A stretch of 44,101 bases of DNA from Ignavibacteriales bacterium (lineage in GTDB: Bacteria > Bacteroidota > Ignavibacteria > UBA10030), in contig JACPLA010000079.1 of assembly GCA_016186715.1 (NCBI GenBank), positions 1-44,101 of the forward strand, given 5' to 3'. The notes beneath the pieces are model-generated. The model searched no databases. It was not told where the DNA came from and was given only the letters and a program-made list of their open reading frames with translations. Below are positions 1 to 7,228 of the stretch, piece by piece; the first letter of the stretch is position 1, and every line of letters starts with the position of its first letter. The position numbers and the translations under genes are program-made.

Positions 1-171
1 AATATGACCGAATGGCACCTTGAGAAGCTCGGCCACATATTTCATTGTGTCTTTCGAAATGTAGCCAAACTGTTCCTGCGCCATCCACAGCACCGGCAGG
101 ACGATGGCTTGCGTACTTGGATAGCGCTTCTTCAGCTCTTCAATCCGTTTGAGATTCTCTTCGGAAAGCAT
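1..171 (-). CDS. nuoE: NADH-quinone oxidoreductase subunit E (24 kDa), N-terminal part, cut by window edge
   Basis: NuoE carries the [2Fe-2S] cluster N1a of the peripheral arm of respiratory complex I. Only the first 57 codons are inside the window, so the cluster cysteines are not visible. The N-terminal helical domain is recognisable: YPSTQAIVLPVLWMAQEQFG (residues about 17-36), followed by YISKDTMKYVAELLKVP, which matches the usual 'A-x-LP-x-L-x-x-A-Q-E-Q-x-G-x-(I/L)-S' pattern. It lies 125 bp downstream of nuoD in the usual nuoA-B-C-D-E order. No Shine-Dalgarno sequence is visible before the ATG at 171, and an inverted repeat (208-261) fills the gap. The family and order make this call secure despite truncation. 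Confidence 0.9.
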   Translation of the reverse strand, partial: MLSEENLKRIEELKKRYPSTQAIVLPVLWMAQEQFGYISKDTMKYVAELLKVPFGHI

Positions 172-207
172 TCTTGGTGATTTGTTAAATCGTGAGATGG
201 AAGTCCG

Positions 208-261
208 GGTAGAAGTCCGACTTCTTCCTTTGTCTTTCCGGGCAGAAGTCGGACTTCTACC
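208..261. repeat. Perfect 18-bp inverted repeat with 18-bp loop (REP-like)
   Basis: Arms at 208-225 and 244-261 are exact reverse complements (GGTAGAAGTCCGACTTCT and its complement), separated by 18 bp. Each arm is itself nearly palindromic, AGAAGTC-C/G-GACTTCT, so several alternative hairpins are possible. A partial third copy of the motif, GGAAGTCCGGGT, lies just left at 199-210. It sits between nuoD and nuoE in transcribed sequence without a T-run, so it looks like a REP-type extragenic palindrome or mRNA-stabilising hairpin, not a classical terminator. Confidence 0.75.
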
Positions 262-296
262 ATTATTTGCCCCCCCGCTCTCAGCTCCGTCGTCTC

Positions 297-1553
297 CTAC
301 TTATCCGCCTCTCCCATCACAGGATCGAGACTGCCGATGATTGCAACTACGTCCGAGATCATTTCTCCCTGGAGCATGACGGGGAGGGACTGCAGATTGA
401 CAAACGACGGCGACCGGATTTTCATCCGCCAGGGTTGGCCTTCACCGTTACTATAGATGTAAAACCCCAGTTCCCCTTTTGGAGCTTCTACCGCGTGGTA
501 CACCTCGCCCACCGGCGGGTCCACACCGAAGTTCACAATCATGAAATCGTGGATCAGCTCCTCCATCTTCGTGTACACCCGCTCTTTGCGTGGGAGCACT
601 TTCTTCGGTTTGAACGCGTTAATCTCGCCTTTCGGAATCCGTTCAAGACATTGCTGAACGATCCTCTCGCTTTGTTTCATTTCGTCCAGTCTGACATAAT
701 AGCGGGCAAGCGTATCGCCCCCCTCATACACAGGGATATCAAAATCGAGTTTCTCATAGACCAGGTAAGGGTTTGCCCTGCGGAGATCGAGACCGACGCC
801 GCACGCGCGCAGGCCGGGTCCGGTCAGTCCGAGATCTAACGCATCTTCCTTCGAAATCACACCAATGCCGTCGGTCCGTCCGATGAAGATTCTGTTCCGG
901 CTAAGAAGTTTTTCCGATTCTTCAAGATTCTCCGGGAACTCCCCGATGAACTTCCGCACCATCTGCTCAGCCTCGGCGGTCATGTCGTGGGCAAGCCCGC
1001 CGATGCGCGTATAACTTGTCGTGAATCTTGCCCCGACGAGATTCTCAAATACGTCGTAGAGTTTTTCCCGCTCGCGGAAGGTCCACATCCACACCGTCAA
1101 CGCCCCCACATCCATTGCAAGCGAACCGAGCCACATCAGGTGGGAAGAGATCCGGGCAAGTTCGGAGATGATCGTGCGGACATACTGAGCGCGGGGAGGC
1201 GTTTCTACACCAAGAAGTTTTTCAACCGCAAGGACGTAAGCGACATTGTTCGAGAGCGGCGAGAGGTAATCGAGTCTGTCGGTATGAGGAATGTACTCGT
1301 GGTAGGTGCAGTTCTCCGCAAGCTTCTCGTAGCCGCGATGGAGATACCCCACCTCCGGCACGCATCCGATGACCGTTTCCCCATCAAGCCGGATCAGGAG
1401 TCGCAGCACGCCGTGCGTGGCCGGATGCTGAGGGCCCATATTGAGTATCAGATCGTTTTCAAGCGGGTCGTCGAAAGAGATCGATGTATTCTGATCCTCG
1501 AGCGCCTGAAGGATTTTCGATTTCCGGGAGACTTCTTGTGCAGCGTGATCCAT
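297..1553 (-). CDS. nuoD: NADH-quinone oxidoreductase subunit D (49 kDa)
   Basis: NuoD forms much of the quinone-binding pocket of complex I next to NuoB. The 418-aa product has the diagnostic MGPQHPATHGVLRLLIRLDG near residues 39-58, then GYLHRGYEKLAE and HTDRLDYLSPLSNN, and ends in DVVAIIGSLDPVMGEADK, close to the family C-terminus ending in GE-x-D-(R/K). Length is typical for a stand-alone NuoD (about 400 aa), so nuoC and nuoD are not fused here. The ATG lies 2 bp after the nuoC stop, so translation is probably coupled. It sits third to last in the visible nuoABCDE run. No odd residues noted. Confidence 0.98.
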   Translation of the reverse strand: MDHAAQEVSRKSKILQALEDQNTSISFDDPLENDLILNMGPQHPATHGVLRLLIRLDGETVIGCVPEVGYLHRGYEKLAENCTYHEYIPHTDRLDYLSPLSNNVAYVLAVEKLLGVETPPRAQYVRTIISELARISSHLMWLGSLAMDVGALTVWMWTFREREKLYDVFENLVGARFTTSYTRIGGLAHDMTAEAEQMVRKFIGEFPENLEESEKLLSRNRIFIGRTDGIGVISKEDALDLGLTGPGLRACGVGLDLRRANPYLVYEKLDFDIPVYEGGDTLARYYVRLDEMKQSERIVQQCLERIPKGEINAFKPKKVLPRKERVYTKMEELIHDFMIVNFGVDPPVGEVYHAVEAPKGELGFYIYSNGEGQPWRMKIRSPSFVNLQSLPVMLQGEMISDVVAIIGSLDPVMGEADK

Positions 1554-1555
1554 GA

Positions 1556-2032
1556 TTACTTTTTCGGGAGGGGAATCGATCCGGGGATTCCCATGAGGGG
1601 AAAATCTTTTCGAAGGGGGAAATGTTCAAACTCGTCGGGCATATAAATCCGCCGGAGGTCGGGATGGCCGTCGAAGACGACGCCAAACATGTCATACGTC
1701 TCACGCTCAAGCCAGTTCGCCGTCCGCCAGACTCCGGTCACCGAAGGGACATGCGGATCCTCTTCCTCGGTGAACGTCTTGAGGCGGATACGATGACGAT
1801 TGACGAGGGAGTAAAGATTGTAAATGACCCCAAAGCGCCTGACAGGGGTGTACATATCGATCCCGCAGAGGTCCGCTAAAAGCTCGAACCTGAGATCTTC
1901 TTTCAGGAACTTGCAAACCTCGACAACACGCTCCTTGGGAATCACGACGGTCAACTCCCCTCTGAACTCACTCGAATCGAGCACTGCGTCCGCGTGGACC
2001 GTTCGCAGCCTTTCGAGGATACGCTGGTTCAT
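1556..2032 (-). CDS. nuoC: NADH-quinone oxidoreductase subunit C (30 kDa)
   Basis: NuoC is a peripheral-arm subunit of complex I that packs against NuoD. The 158-aa product carries the family signature [20 protein letters not shown] (about residues 109-128), followed by [20 protein letters not shown]. The preceding segment, [20 protein letters not shown], also fits the family. Its ATG overlaps the nuoB stop in ATGA (2029-2032), a standard translational-coupling arrangement. Length is normal for the stand-alone form. Confidence 0.97.
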   Translation of the reverse strand: MNQRILERLRTVHADAVLDSSEFRGELTVVIPKERVVEVCKFLKEDLRFELLADLCGIDMYTPVRRFGVIYNLYSLVNRHRIRLKTFTEEEDPHVPSVTGVWRTANWLERETYDMFGVVFDGHPDLRRIYMPDEFEHFPLRKDFPLMGIPGSIPLPKK

Positions 2033-2562
2033 TGGGCAGCCTGCGGCTTGGCTTTGCGGCGGGGGAAGTCTCCGATGAGGGCGGTGGTGCTACCGCGGCT
2101 TTCTCCTCGCTGGACTTTCTTTTGTAATATCATCAACGCATGCAACAGGTTGTCCGGACGGGGCGGGCACCCGGCGACGTACAGGTCGACGGGCAGAAAC
2201 AGATCGATTCCCTGCACGACGGAGTATGTCCGATACATCCCCCCGGAGGAAGTGCAGGCTCCCATGGCGATGACCCATTTGGGATCAGGCATCTGATCAT
2301 AAATCTTTTTTACAACCCGGGCCATCTTGTAGGTGGTGGTTCCGGCGACAATCATCACGTCTGCCTGGCGGGGAGAAAATCGAAATACCTCCGAACCAAA
2401 CCGGGAGGCATCGAAGCGGGGACCCGCAAAGGCCATCATCTCAATGGCACAGCACGAAATTCCCATCGGCATCGGGAAGAGGGAGTTTTTTCTGCACCAG
2501 TTGATGGCATCCTCAAGCTTCGTCAGCATCAGGCTGTCGCCCAGAGCATTCTCTAATCCCAT
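2029..2562 (-). CDS. nuoB: NADH-quinone oxidoreductase subunit B (PSST)
   Basis: NuoB holds the terminal [4Fe-4S] cluster N2 that passes electrons to quinone. With the start at 2562 the protein is 177 aa, and the four expected cysteines are seen at C37, C38 (ISCCAIEMM), C103 ([10 protein letters not shown]) and C132 ([10 protein letters not shown]). The open frame extends upstream to 2673, but the internal ATG at 2562 is chosen because an AAGGAG sits 7 nt before it. It also overlaps the nuoA stop by 10 bp, and the product then begins where family members begin. It overlaps nuoC by 4 bp downstream. Confidence 0.97.
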   Translation of the reverse strand: MGLENALGDSLMLTKLEDAINWCRKNSLFPMPMGISCCAIEMMAFAGPRFDASRFGSEVFRFSPRQADVMIVAGTTTYKMARVVKKIYDQMPDPKWVIAMGACTSSGGMYRTYSVVQGIDLFLPVDLYVAGCPPRPDNLLHALMILQKKVQRGESRGSTTALIGDFPRRKAKPQAAQ

Positions 2563-2909
2563 TCCAACGCTCCTTTCCTCCAGACATAGAAATATCCGAC
2601 AAGCAAGATCAGAATAAACACAAACATTGTGACGAACCCCATCATCCCCAGTTCGTTGAACGCGACGGCCCACGGATAAAGGAACACGACCTCAATATCG
2701 AAGATAATGAACAGAACGGCGACCATGTAGAACTTGATGGAAAATCGTTCCCGGGCCGTGCGGACAGGCTCCATACCGCTTTCATACGTCGACAATTTCT
2801 CCGCGCTCGGACGTCTGGGACCAAGCCACTCATTGAGCTTCACCATCACGAGACCAAACAGGGCCGCTGCGCCCAGCATCATGAAAATCGGAATGTAGCT
2901 TTCTAACAT
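2553..2909 (-). CDS. nuoA: NADH-quinone oxidoreductase subunit A
   Basis: NuoA is a small membrane subunit of complex I near the quinone channel. The 118-aa product has three hydrophobic helices (about 8-28, 60-82, 88-110). It carries the conserved loop [20 protein letters not shown], which corresponds to the family 'YE-(S/C)-G' loop, and then [15 protein letters not shown]. It is the first gene of the nuo operon, with its own promoter at 2952-2980, and its stop overlaps the nuoB start. Confidence 0.97.
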   Translation of the reverse strand: MLESYIPIFMMLGAAALFGLVMVKLNEWLGPRRPSAEKLSTYESGMEPVRTARERFSIKFYMVAVLFIIFDIEVVFLYPWAVAFNELGMMGFVTMFVFILILLVGYFYVWRKGALEWD

Positions 2910-2951
2910 AAACTCGGAAAATGCGAAAAAAGTGACGATGCTCGATTCAGA

Positions 2952-2980
2952 AGTTTAGAGAAAAATGGAGTGAAAGTCAA
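2952..2980 (-). promoter_or_regulatory. Predicted promoter of the nuo operon
   Basis: On the minus strand TTGACT (2980-2975) and TAAACT (2957-2952) are separated by exactly 17 bp, 42 bp upstream of the nuoA ATG. It matches the TTGnnn-N17-TAnnnT pattern seen upstream of several other genes in this window. This is sequence-only inference. Confidence 0.6.
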
Positions 2981-3035
2981 TGAAAGGAGACGTGAGGGGT
3001 TAGATCCACATCAGGAACTCTTGTTGAAAAGGCCC

Positions 3036-3536
3036 TCATTTCTGACTGTCAACGAATGCGTCCAAGACGATCTTCAGATGCAGGAAGCCCTGTCCGAGAT
3101 GCTCTTCGCCAAACGGAGCATTGTCGGGGTTTCCCTCATCGTCCTCCATGAGCGCCTGCGTGATGTAGCGAAGGACCTCCGGCTCAGCGGAATTGAGCGC
3201 CATCGCCTCTGCCGCACTGAAGAAGTCCCCCTCGGAATCCGATGCCATCTTCTCCAGCAAAGCTTCGTTAGCTTTTTCAGCATGCGTCAGTCCTTTCTCT
3301 GTGACCTTTCGCAAACCGGTCGGTTTCTGCTTCATGAGATGCCACACAACGACTCCGGCAAAGAAAAATGCCTCAGATTCCTCTTTGTCGAATCGTTCGT
3401 TTTCGCTCGAGGCAAGAAGATAAGCAAGAACAAACGGCTGCTCCTTGCTCATTTGCTTCACCAACGCCTGAGCCTGCGCGGGATCCTGTGCCGAAAGTTT
3501 TTCAACCGTTTGGCTGATTGTCTTAGCCGATATCAT
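3036..3536 (-). CDS. Unrecognised acidic soluble protein, 166 aa
   Basis: I do not recognise this family. The product is soluble, mostly helical in appearance and acidic in its C-terminal half (MEDDEGNPDNAPFGEEHLG). It has no signal peptide, membrane segment or cysteine motif. An alanine/glutamine-rich start (SQTVEKLSAQDPAQAQALVK) precedes EESEAFFFAGVVVWHLMKQK and a helix AEKANEALLEKMASDSEGDF. The open frame also has a TTG at 3545, but the ATG at 3536 is preferred because AAGGGG lies 9 nt upstream of it and would abut the TTG. The gene stands alone between the nuoA promoter and the lipoprotein gene. Codon use looks like its neighbours, so it is probably real. Confidence 0.75.
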   Translation of the reverse strand: MISAKTISQTVEKLSAQDPAQAQALVKQMSKEQPFVLAYLLASSENERFDKEESEAFFFAGVVVWHLMKQKPTGLRKVTEKGLTHAEKANEALLEKMASDSEGDFFSAAEAMALNSAEPEVLRYITQALMEDDEGNPDNAPFGEEHLGQGFLHLKIVLDAFVDSQK

Positions 3537-3649
3537 AGAAGTCAACCCCTTTTTCCTTTCTCATTTTTCATTCCCCGTTTCTCCCACGCTCCGCGGCTCG
3601 TTCCCCTCCCTCTGCCCCCATGCTTCGTCGCTCCGCTTCTACACGTGTT

Positions 3650-5410
3650 TTATCTTAGTTCAATCCTCACACCCTCCAGGGGCCAGCGCGCACGGAGTTT
3701 GAGCGTATCCGGATGCACCACAAAGCGTTCCGAAGCTACAAAAGGAAAGGACTTTCCTGCATCATACATACCGTTGTTGTTGCTGTCCCGAAAAGCGTCG
3801 AGAACATAGCTGCCTTCAAGGAGTCTCCCGAAGACAAAGCTGCCCGGAGTTTCCAGTTTTATCTGCTGAGATGCGGCATCGCGCCTGCCGATGTTCGATG
3901 CACGTAGGAGAATCGCCCCCGCCGTATCACTCTGATTCCAATCGACAACTGTCCCCTCGATGCTGCTGAATCGGTCCGCATCAAGCGTCTCAAAGCTGAC
4001 CGTCAGCACGGTATCCTTTGGCCGATTTCCCGAATAATCCTCGAGAATCCCCTGCCTGATCAGAAGCCGGTACCATGACAACCCGGCTAACTCATGTTCC
4101 GGGCGAAACGAAATCCCTGCGCTCCCATTCCACCCTCCGACCGTTGCGACAGGACGATTCAGACTGTCCCTCAATTGAACAACGTCCCCCCAGTCCACAC
4201 TCCGTACCGGCTCACTCAAGGTCACTTGAACTTCAGACATTAACAGAATACTACGGGAACTGTCGGGGGGCAACCAGCGCAATTCTGGCGCTACTGTATC
4301 GGGTACAACAAGCGGAATGAAGTCAAGCGAATTTGCCAGCGGGCTGATTTCATGGCCGACGGAATCGCGAACCCCTTGCACGGTCAGCCGAAAGGGCGAA
4401 TTCTCAAACGGACGTTCTGTCAACACAAAGACAGAATTGAGTTTCGGCACTGCGGGGGCCACATCACTCACCTCGAAAGACCGGATTCCCGCCGTGTCCG
4501 AAATCAAAAACGCACCGGAGCGAATTGTCGCGATATCAAGATTCTTGGAAAATTCAGCCACAATCATCCGTTCGTGAATTGCATCAACCTTCACGAGACG
4601 CGGCGCCGTCGTATCTTCCCGGGCCAAACGAAACAGGAGCCCGGTCCGAAGCGTGTCGGAGTCCGAGAGGCGCATATCGGCCTGAGATATGCCGATCTCG
4701 TCCGTTTCCGGATCATACAGCAGGTTCTTGTATTCGTCACGGATTGCAAACAACCTGTACGCGCCAAACGAAAGATGTCTGAAAGAGAACTTCCCGCTCT
4801 TGCCAGTTTGAGTGATATAATCCGGCTTGGAGGATTGTGGGTCAAGGGTGTCTGGATTCAGACCGTCAAGCCTGTACGCAAACACCATCACTCCCGCAGC
4901 CGGATCATTCCTGAGGGCCGAGTACACCGTCCCATCGATGCCTCCCCGGTCGATCTCCCCCCCGGTCGCGAAAGCAAGGATAAACGCTTCCGCCATTCTG
5001 TTTTTGTTTCTCGTATCCACAACATCGGTTCCGACCGTAACGACATACGTTGTGTTCTCCCTCAACCTTTCGCTAAAGGCGATTTCCACTTCTGTTCCGC
5101 TCCAGTCGAATTCAAGAGGACCCACGAATGGAGAAATGAATACCGACTCTTCGAACGATCGTCGGTCGACGTATTCGTCGAACTCAAAGGCTATCCTGCT
5201 ATCGTGGAAAAAGGTGGTATTGGGAGCGGGATAAACCGAAATAATCACCGGCGGGTCGGTATCGAGAGGTCCGCCGGACGGTGGAACCTGGCCGGCGCAA
5301 GAGACAAGACAAAAGCACCAAATCCCAATAACGAAATTCCAAACAAATCCGAAATCCGAATGAAAGAAATTCAAAACGGCGCTGTTTTGATCATTTCCGA
5401 TTTCGGTCAT
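3650..5410 (-). CDS. SbsA-type Ig-like domain lipoprotein with repeat-derived signal peptide
   Basis: Predicted lipoprotein of 586 aa, probably outer-membrane or cell-surface anchored. After a hydrophobic stretch (FVWNFVIGIWCF, about residues 22-33) comes lipobox LVSC, with the lipidated Cys at about 38, then PSGGPLDTDPPVIISVYPAP. This is the usual beginning of Bacteroidota/Chlorobiota proteins with an N-terminal SbsA Ig-like (Big_5) domain, which continues with DSRIAFEFDEYVDRRSFEES and the typical TTYVVTVGTDVVD. The C-terminal part has a carboxypeptidase-regulatory-like segment (SSIEGTVVDWNQSDTAGAIL) and a calcium-loop-like DSNNNGMYDAG. Residues 1 to about 33 are encoded by repeat copy A (5314-5489), so the repeat supplies the start codon and most of the signal peptide. 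An in-frame upstream start at 5485 would add 25 residues and seems less likely. Substrate or partner unknown. Confidence 0.88.
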   Translation of the reverse strand: MTEIGNDQNSAVLNFFHSDFGFVWNFVIGIWCFCLVSCAGQVPPSGGPLDTDPPVIISVYPAPNTTFFHDSRIAFEFDEYVDRRSFEESVFISPFVGPLEFDWSGTEVEIAFSERLRENTTYVVTVGTDVVDTRNKNRMAEAFILAFATGGEIDRGGIDGTVYSALRNDPAAGVMVFAYRLDGLNPDTLDPQSSKPDYITQTGKSGKFSFRHLSFGAYRLFAIRDEYKNLLYDPETDEIGISQADMRLSDSDTLRTGLLFRLAREDTTAPRLVKVDAIHERMIVAEFSKNLDIATIRSGAFLISDTAGIRSFEVSDVAPAVPKLNSVFVLTERPFENSPFRLTVQGVRDSVGHEISPLANSLDFIPLVVPDTVAPELRWLPPDSSRSILLMSEVQVTLSEPVRSVDWGDVVQLRDSLNRPVATVGGWNGSAGISFRPEHELAGLSWYRLLIRQGILEDYSGNRPKDTVLTVSFETLDADRFSSIEGTVVDWNQSDTAGAILLRASNIGRRDAASQQIKLETPGSFVFGRLLEGSYVLDAFRDSNNNGMYDAGKSFPFVASERFVVHPDTLKLRARWPLEGVRIELR

Positions 5411-5489
5411 TTGAACCTTGTTTGAAAATTCCTGCCCGCCTGCAGAAGTCTTAAGTGCCAGGCGGGGGTGCTTGAATCTTGGCACTTAC
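5314..5489 (-). repeat. Interspersed repeat, copy A
   Basis: One of three related minus-oriented copies. Plus-strand landmarks in order are AGCACCAAATCCCAATAA, ATTCCAAACAAATCCGAAAT, CGAATGAAAGAAATTCAAAA, then TTTCGGTCATTTGAACC. A TGCCCGCCTGCAG...GCCAGGCGGGGG segment able to form a CCCGCCTG/CAGGCGGG hairpin follows, and the copy ends near CTTGGCACTTAC. Copy A runs directly into the Ig-like lipoprotein gene and encodes its N-terminus. The junction lies near 5314-5317. Confidence 0.85.
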
Positions 5490-5497
5490 CTGGTTGA

Positions 5498-5678
5498 AGC
5501 AGCAAATCTCAATAACCAAATTCCAAACAAATTCAAATTTCACAATGACAAAAATTCAAAACAAGCTCTTACGTTTCGGTCATTTTGACTTTTAGTCACT
5601 TGAACCTTGCTTGAAAATTCCTGCCCGCCTGCAGGAGTCTTAAGTGCCAGGCGGGGGTGCTTGAATTTTGGTGCTTAC
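5498..5678 (-). repeat. Interspersed repeat, copy B
   Basis: Second copy, same orientation as A and only 8 bp from it. It shares AATCTCAATAACCAAATTCC, AAACAAATTCAAATTTCACA and the full GC-rich hairpin block (arms 5624-5631 and 5648-5655), and ends in GGTGCTTAC. The centre has diverged: the AATCCGAAATCCGAATGAAA stretch is replaced. Copies A and B therefore look like separate insertions or an old tandem duplication. Confidence 0.85.
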
Positions 5679-5680
5679 CG

Positions 5681-5878
5681 TCATTTCCCATGCCCGACCT
5701 TCTTCTTGCTCAAGGCTTCGTTCGCTTCAATATAGTTTGCCCCAACGGAACCGGATGCTCGGATGAGTTGTCGACAATATTCCAGGTTCGCTAGATCCTT
5801 CGGAACTTTTCTGACGAAATCCCGGACTCTTTTGGCAAACGCCTCGGTGCGCTCTTCAAGATCATAGTGTTTCCTCAT
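5681..5878 (-). pseudogene. Four-helix-bundle protein (23S rRNA intervening-sequence/S23 family), C-terminally truncated
   Basis: The 65-residue product begins MRKHYDLEERTEAFAKRVRD and contains RQLIRASGSVGANYIEANEA, the hallmark of the small four-helix-bundle family TIGR02436 (also called 23S rRNA-intervening sequence proteins; related to diversity-generating-retroelement Avd proteins). Full members run to about 115-125 aa. Here the frame breaks right after EALSKK, where it meets repeat copy B, so helices 3-4 are missing. The ATG at 5878 has GGGGGGA upstream. The gene is sandwiched between repeat copies B and C, an arrangement suggesting that the gene and repeat travelled together. Probably non-functional. 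Confidence 0.75.
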
Positions 5879-5895
5879 GTTCCCCCCAAAGGTGA

Positions 5896-6035
5896 AGCAC
5901 CAAATCTCAATGATCAAAAATTCCAAACAAATCCGAAATCCGAATGAAAGGAATTCAAAGCGGCGCCGTTTTAGTCATTTCCGATGTTGATCATTTGAGC
6001 CTTGTTTGAGATTTGATGCTTGAATTTTGGTACTT
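5896..6035 (-). repeat. Interspersed repeat, copy C
   Basis: Third copy, same orientation, lying between mltG and the four-helix-bundle fragment. It shares AGCACCAAATCTCAATGATC, TTCCAAACAAATCCGAAATC, CGAATGAAAGGAATTCAAAG and the GGCGCCGTTTT block with copy A. It lacks the CCCGCCTG hairpin block and ends TTGAATTTTGGTACTTA. Its left end touches the ribosome-binding region of the four-helix-bundle fragment, so the repeat serves as that gene's 5' flank. Confidence 0.85.
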
Positions 6036-6040
6036 AATCT

Positions 6041-7228
6041 CTACCCTCCCTGCCCAGCCCGCTGCATCTCGCGCCGGACTCTCCGGTAAAGCCTGATGGC
6101 ACGCTGATGCTCGGCATAGTTCGTACTAAATGTGTGCCCTCCCTGTCCGTTAGCGACAAAAAACAAGTATCGATGGTCAACGGGATATAACGCCGCCAGG
6201 ATGGCTTTCCTCCCCGGATTGTTGATCGGCCCCGGCGGCAGCCCGTAATGGAGATACGTGTTATAGGGAGATTTGATCTTTAGATCGCTGAACAAAAGTC
6301 GACGGGGGCCGTCCTGCAAGACGTACTGAATAGTCGGATCGGCTTCCAGCCGCATCCGCCTCTTCAGGCGGTTGTGATAAACCCCCGCTATCATCGCACG
6401 CTCGTCATCAAGTTGCGCCTCGCCTTCGACGATCGAGGCAAACGTGACTACCTCGTGCATCGAAAAACCCCACTCTTCCTGGCGAGCCCTGAGTGAGTCG
6501 TGGTAGAAGTTTTTGAACGCCGCGACCAAACTTTCTACAATCTGTTCTTCGTTGGTTTGCCAGTGGAAAAAATATGTGTCGGGGAGAAGATATCCCTCCA
6601 GCGTCTCCCCCGGTAATCCAAAGGCCTCGGCCGTTTCCCTATTGCTGCATAATTCCGCAATTTTCGCCGAATCGACGCCGAGTTCCGCACTCAGCCGTCT
6701 GGCAATACTACGAACCCGCAGTCCCTCCGGGATCGCGACGGGAATGAGCTTTCTCGAGGCCCCATCGCGTAAGTCACGCAGAATGCCAAAATTGGATACC
6801 CCGCTTTCAAAAACGTAACGTCCGACCATCATTTCCTTCGTCCAACCGAGAATCCTCCCCGCAATGCGGAGCCCCAGCCGGCTGCCGACAATTCCTTCCG
6901 CCGCCAGTGATTCCACCACTGTGTTGAACGATGCGCCACGCGAAACCGTGATCGTCCGCGTTGACGGCGAGGAAAACCAATTCGGCCACCAAAACACCCA
7001 AATGAAGAACACGACAAACAGTAAGAAGAGGGCTGAGGGCGGCACCATCCACCGCCGGAACGTCCCGCTTTCCAAAAGTTTCTTCAGATCAAGCTTCATT
7101 TCTTTGCAGACCGCTGCGATTTCCCTCGCATAGTGTGCCCGCTCATTGAGGAGTTTCACGAGCTCCACATCAATCGCGTCGATCTTTTGCCTCCACGATT
7201 CCAGCGAGTTTTTTGGCTCTTCCTTCAT
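6041..7228 (-). CDS. mltG: Endolytic transglycosylase MltG with N-terminal chorismate-mutase-like helix
   Basis: MltG is an inner-membrane lytic transglycosylase that cuts nascent glycan strands and sets their length. Residues about 62-81 form one membrane helix. The LysM-like and YceG catalytic regions follow, with the catalytic glutamate at E268 in FASIVEGEAQLDDERAMIAG, then YHNRLKRRMRLEADPTIQYV, LPPGPINNPGRKAILAALYP and HTFSTNYAEHQRA. Residues about 8-44 (LESWRQKIDAIDVELVKLLN, then ERAHYAREIAAVCKEM) match helix 1 of an AroQ-type chorismate mutase, including Arg13 and Arg30 in the positions of catalytic Arg11/Arg28 of E. coli. Helices 2-3 are absent, so mutase activity is unlikely. The start at 7228 overlaps the trpA stop (ATGA). 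M44 could start a plain MltG but has no clear ribosome site. Confidence 0.93.
   Translation of the reverse strand: MKEEPKNSLESWRQKIDAIDVELVKLLNERAHYAREIAAVCKEMKLDLKKLLESGTFRRWMVPPSALFLLFVVFFIWVFWWPNWFSSPSTRTITVSRGASFNTVVESLAAEGIVGSRLGLRIAGRILGWTKEMMVGRYVFESGVSNFGILRDLRDGASRKLIPVAIPEGLRVRSIARRLSAELGVDSAKIAELCSNRETAEAFGLPGETLEGYLLPDTYFFHWQTNEEQIVESLVAAFKNFYHDSLRARQEEWGFSMHEVVTFASIVEGEAQLDDERAMIAGVYHNRLKRRMRLEADPTIQYVLQDGPRRLLFSDLKIKSPYNTYLHYGLPPGPINNPGRKAILAALYPVDHRYLFFVANGQGGHTFSTNYAEHQRAIRLYRRVRREMQRAGQGG

Noticed and set aside
2970-3809. 279-codon plus-strand open frame opposite the 166-aa protein
   Set aside because: Spans an intergenic gap and the antisense of two genes; the minus-strand gene has the better ribosome site and composition.
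4352-5425. 357-codon open frame on the plus strand opposite the Ig-like lipoprotein
   Set aside because: Basic, Arg/His-rich translation with no domain; the opposite strand has lipobox and domain signatures.
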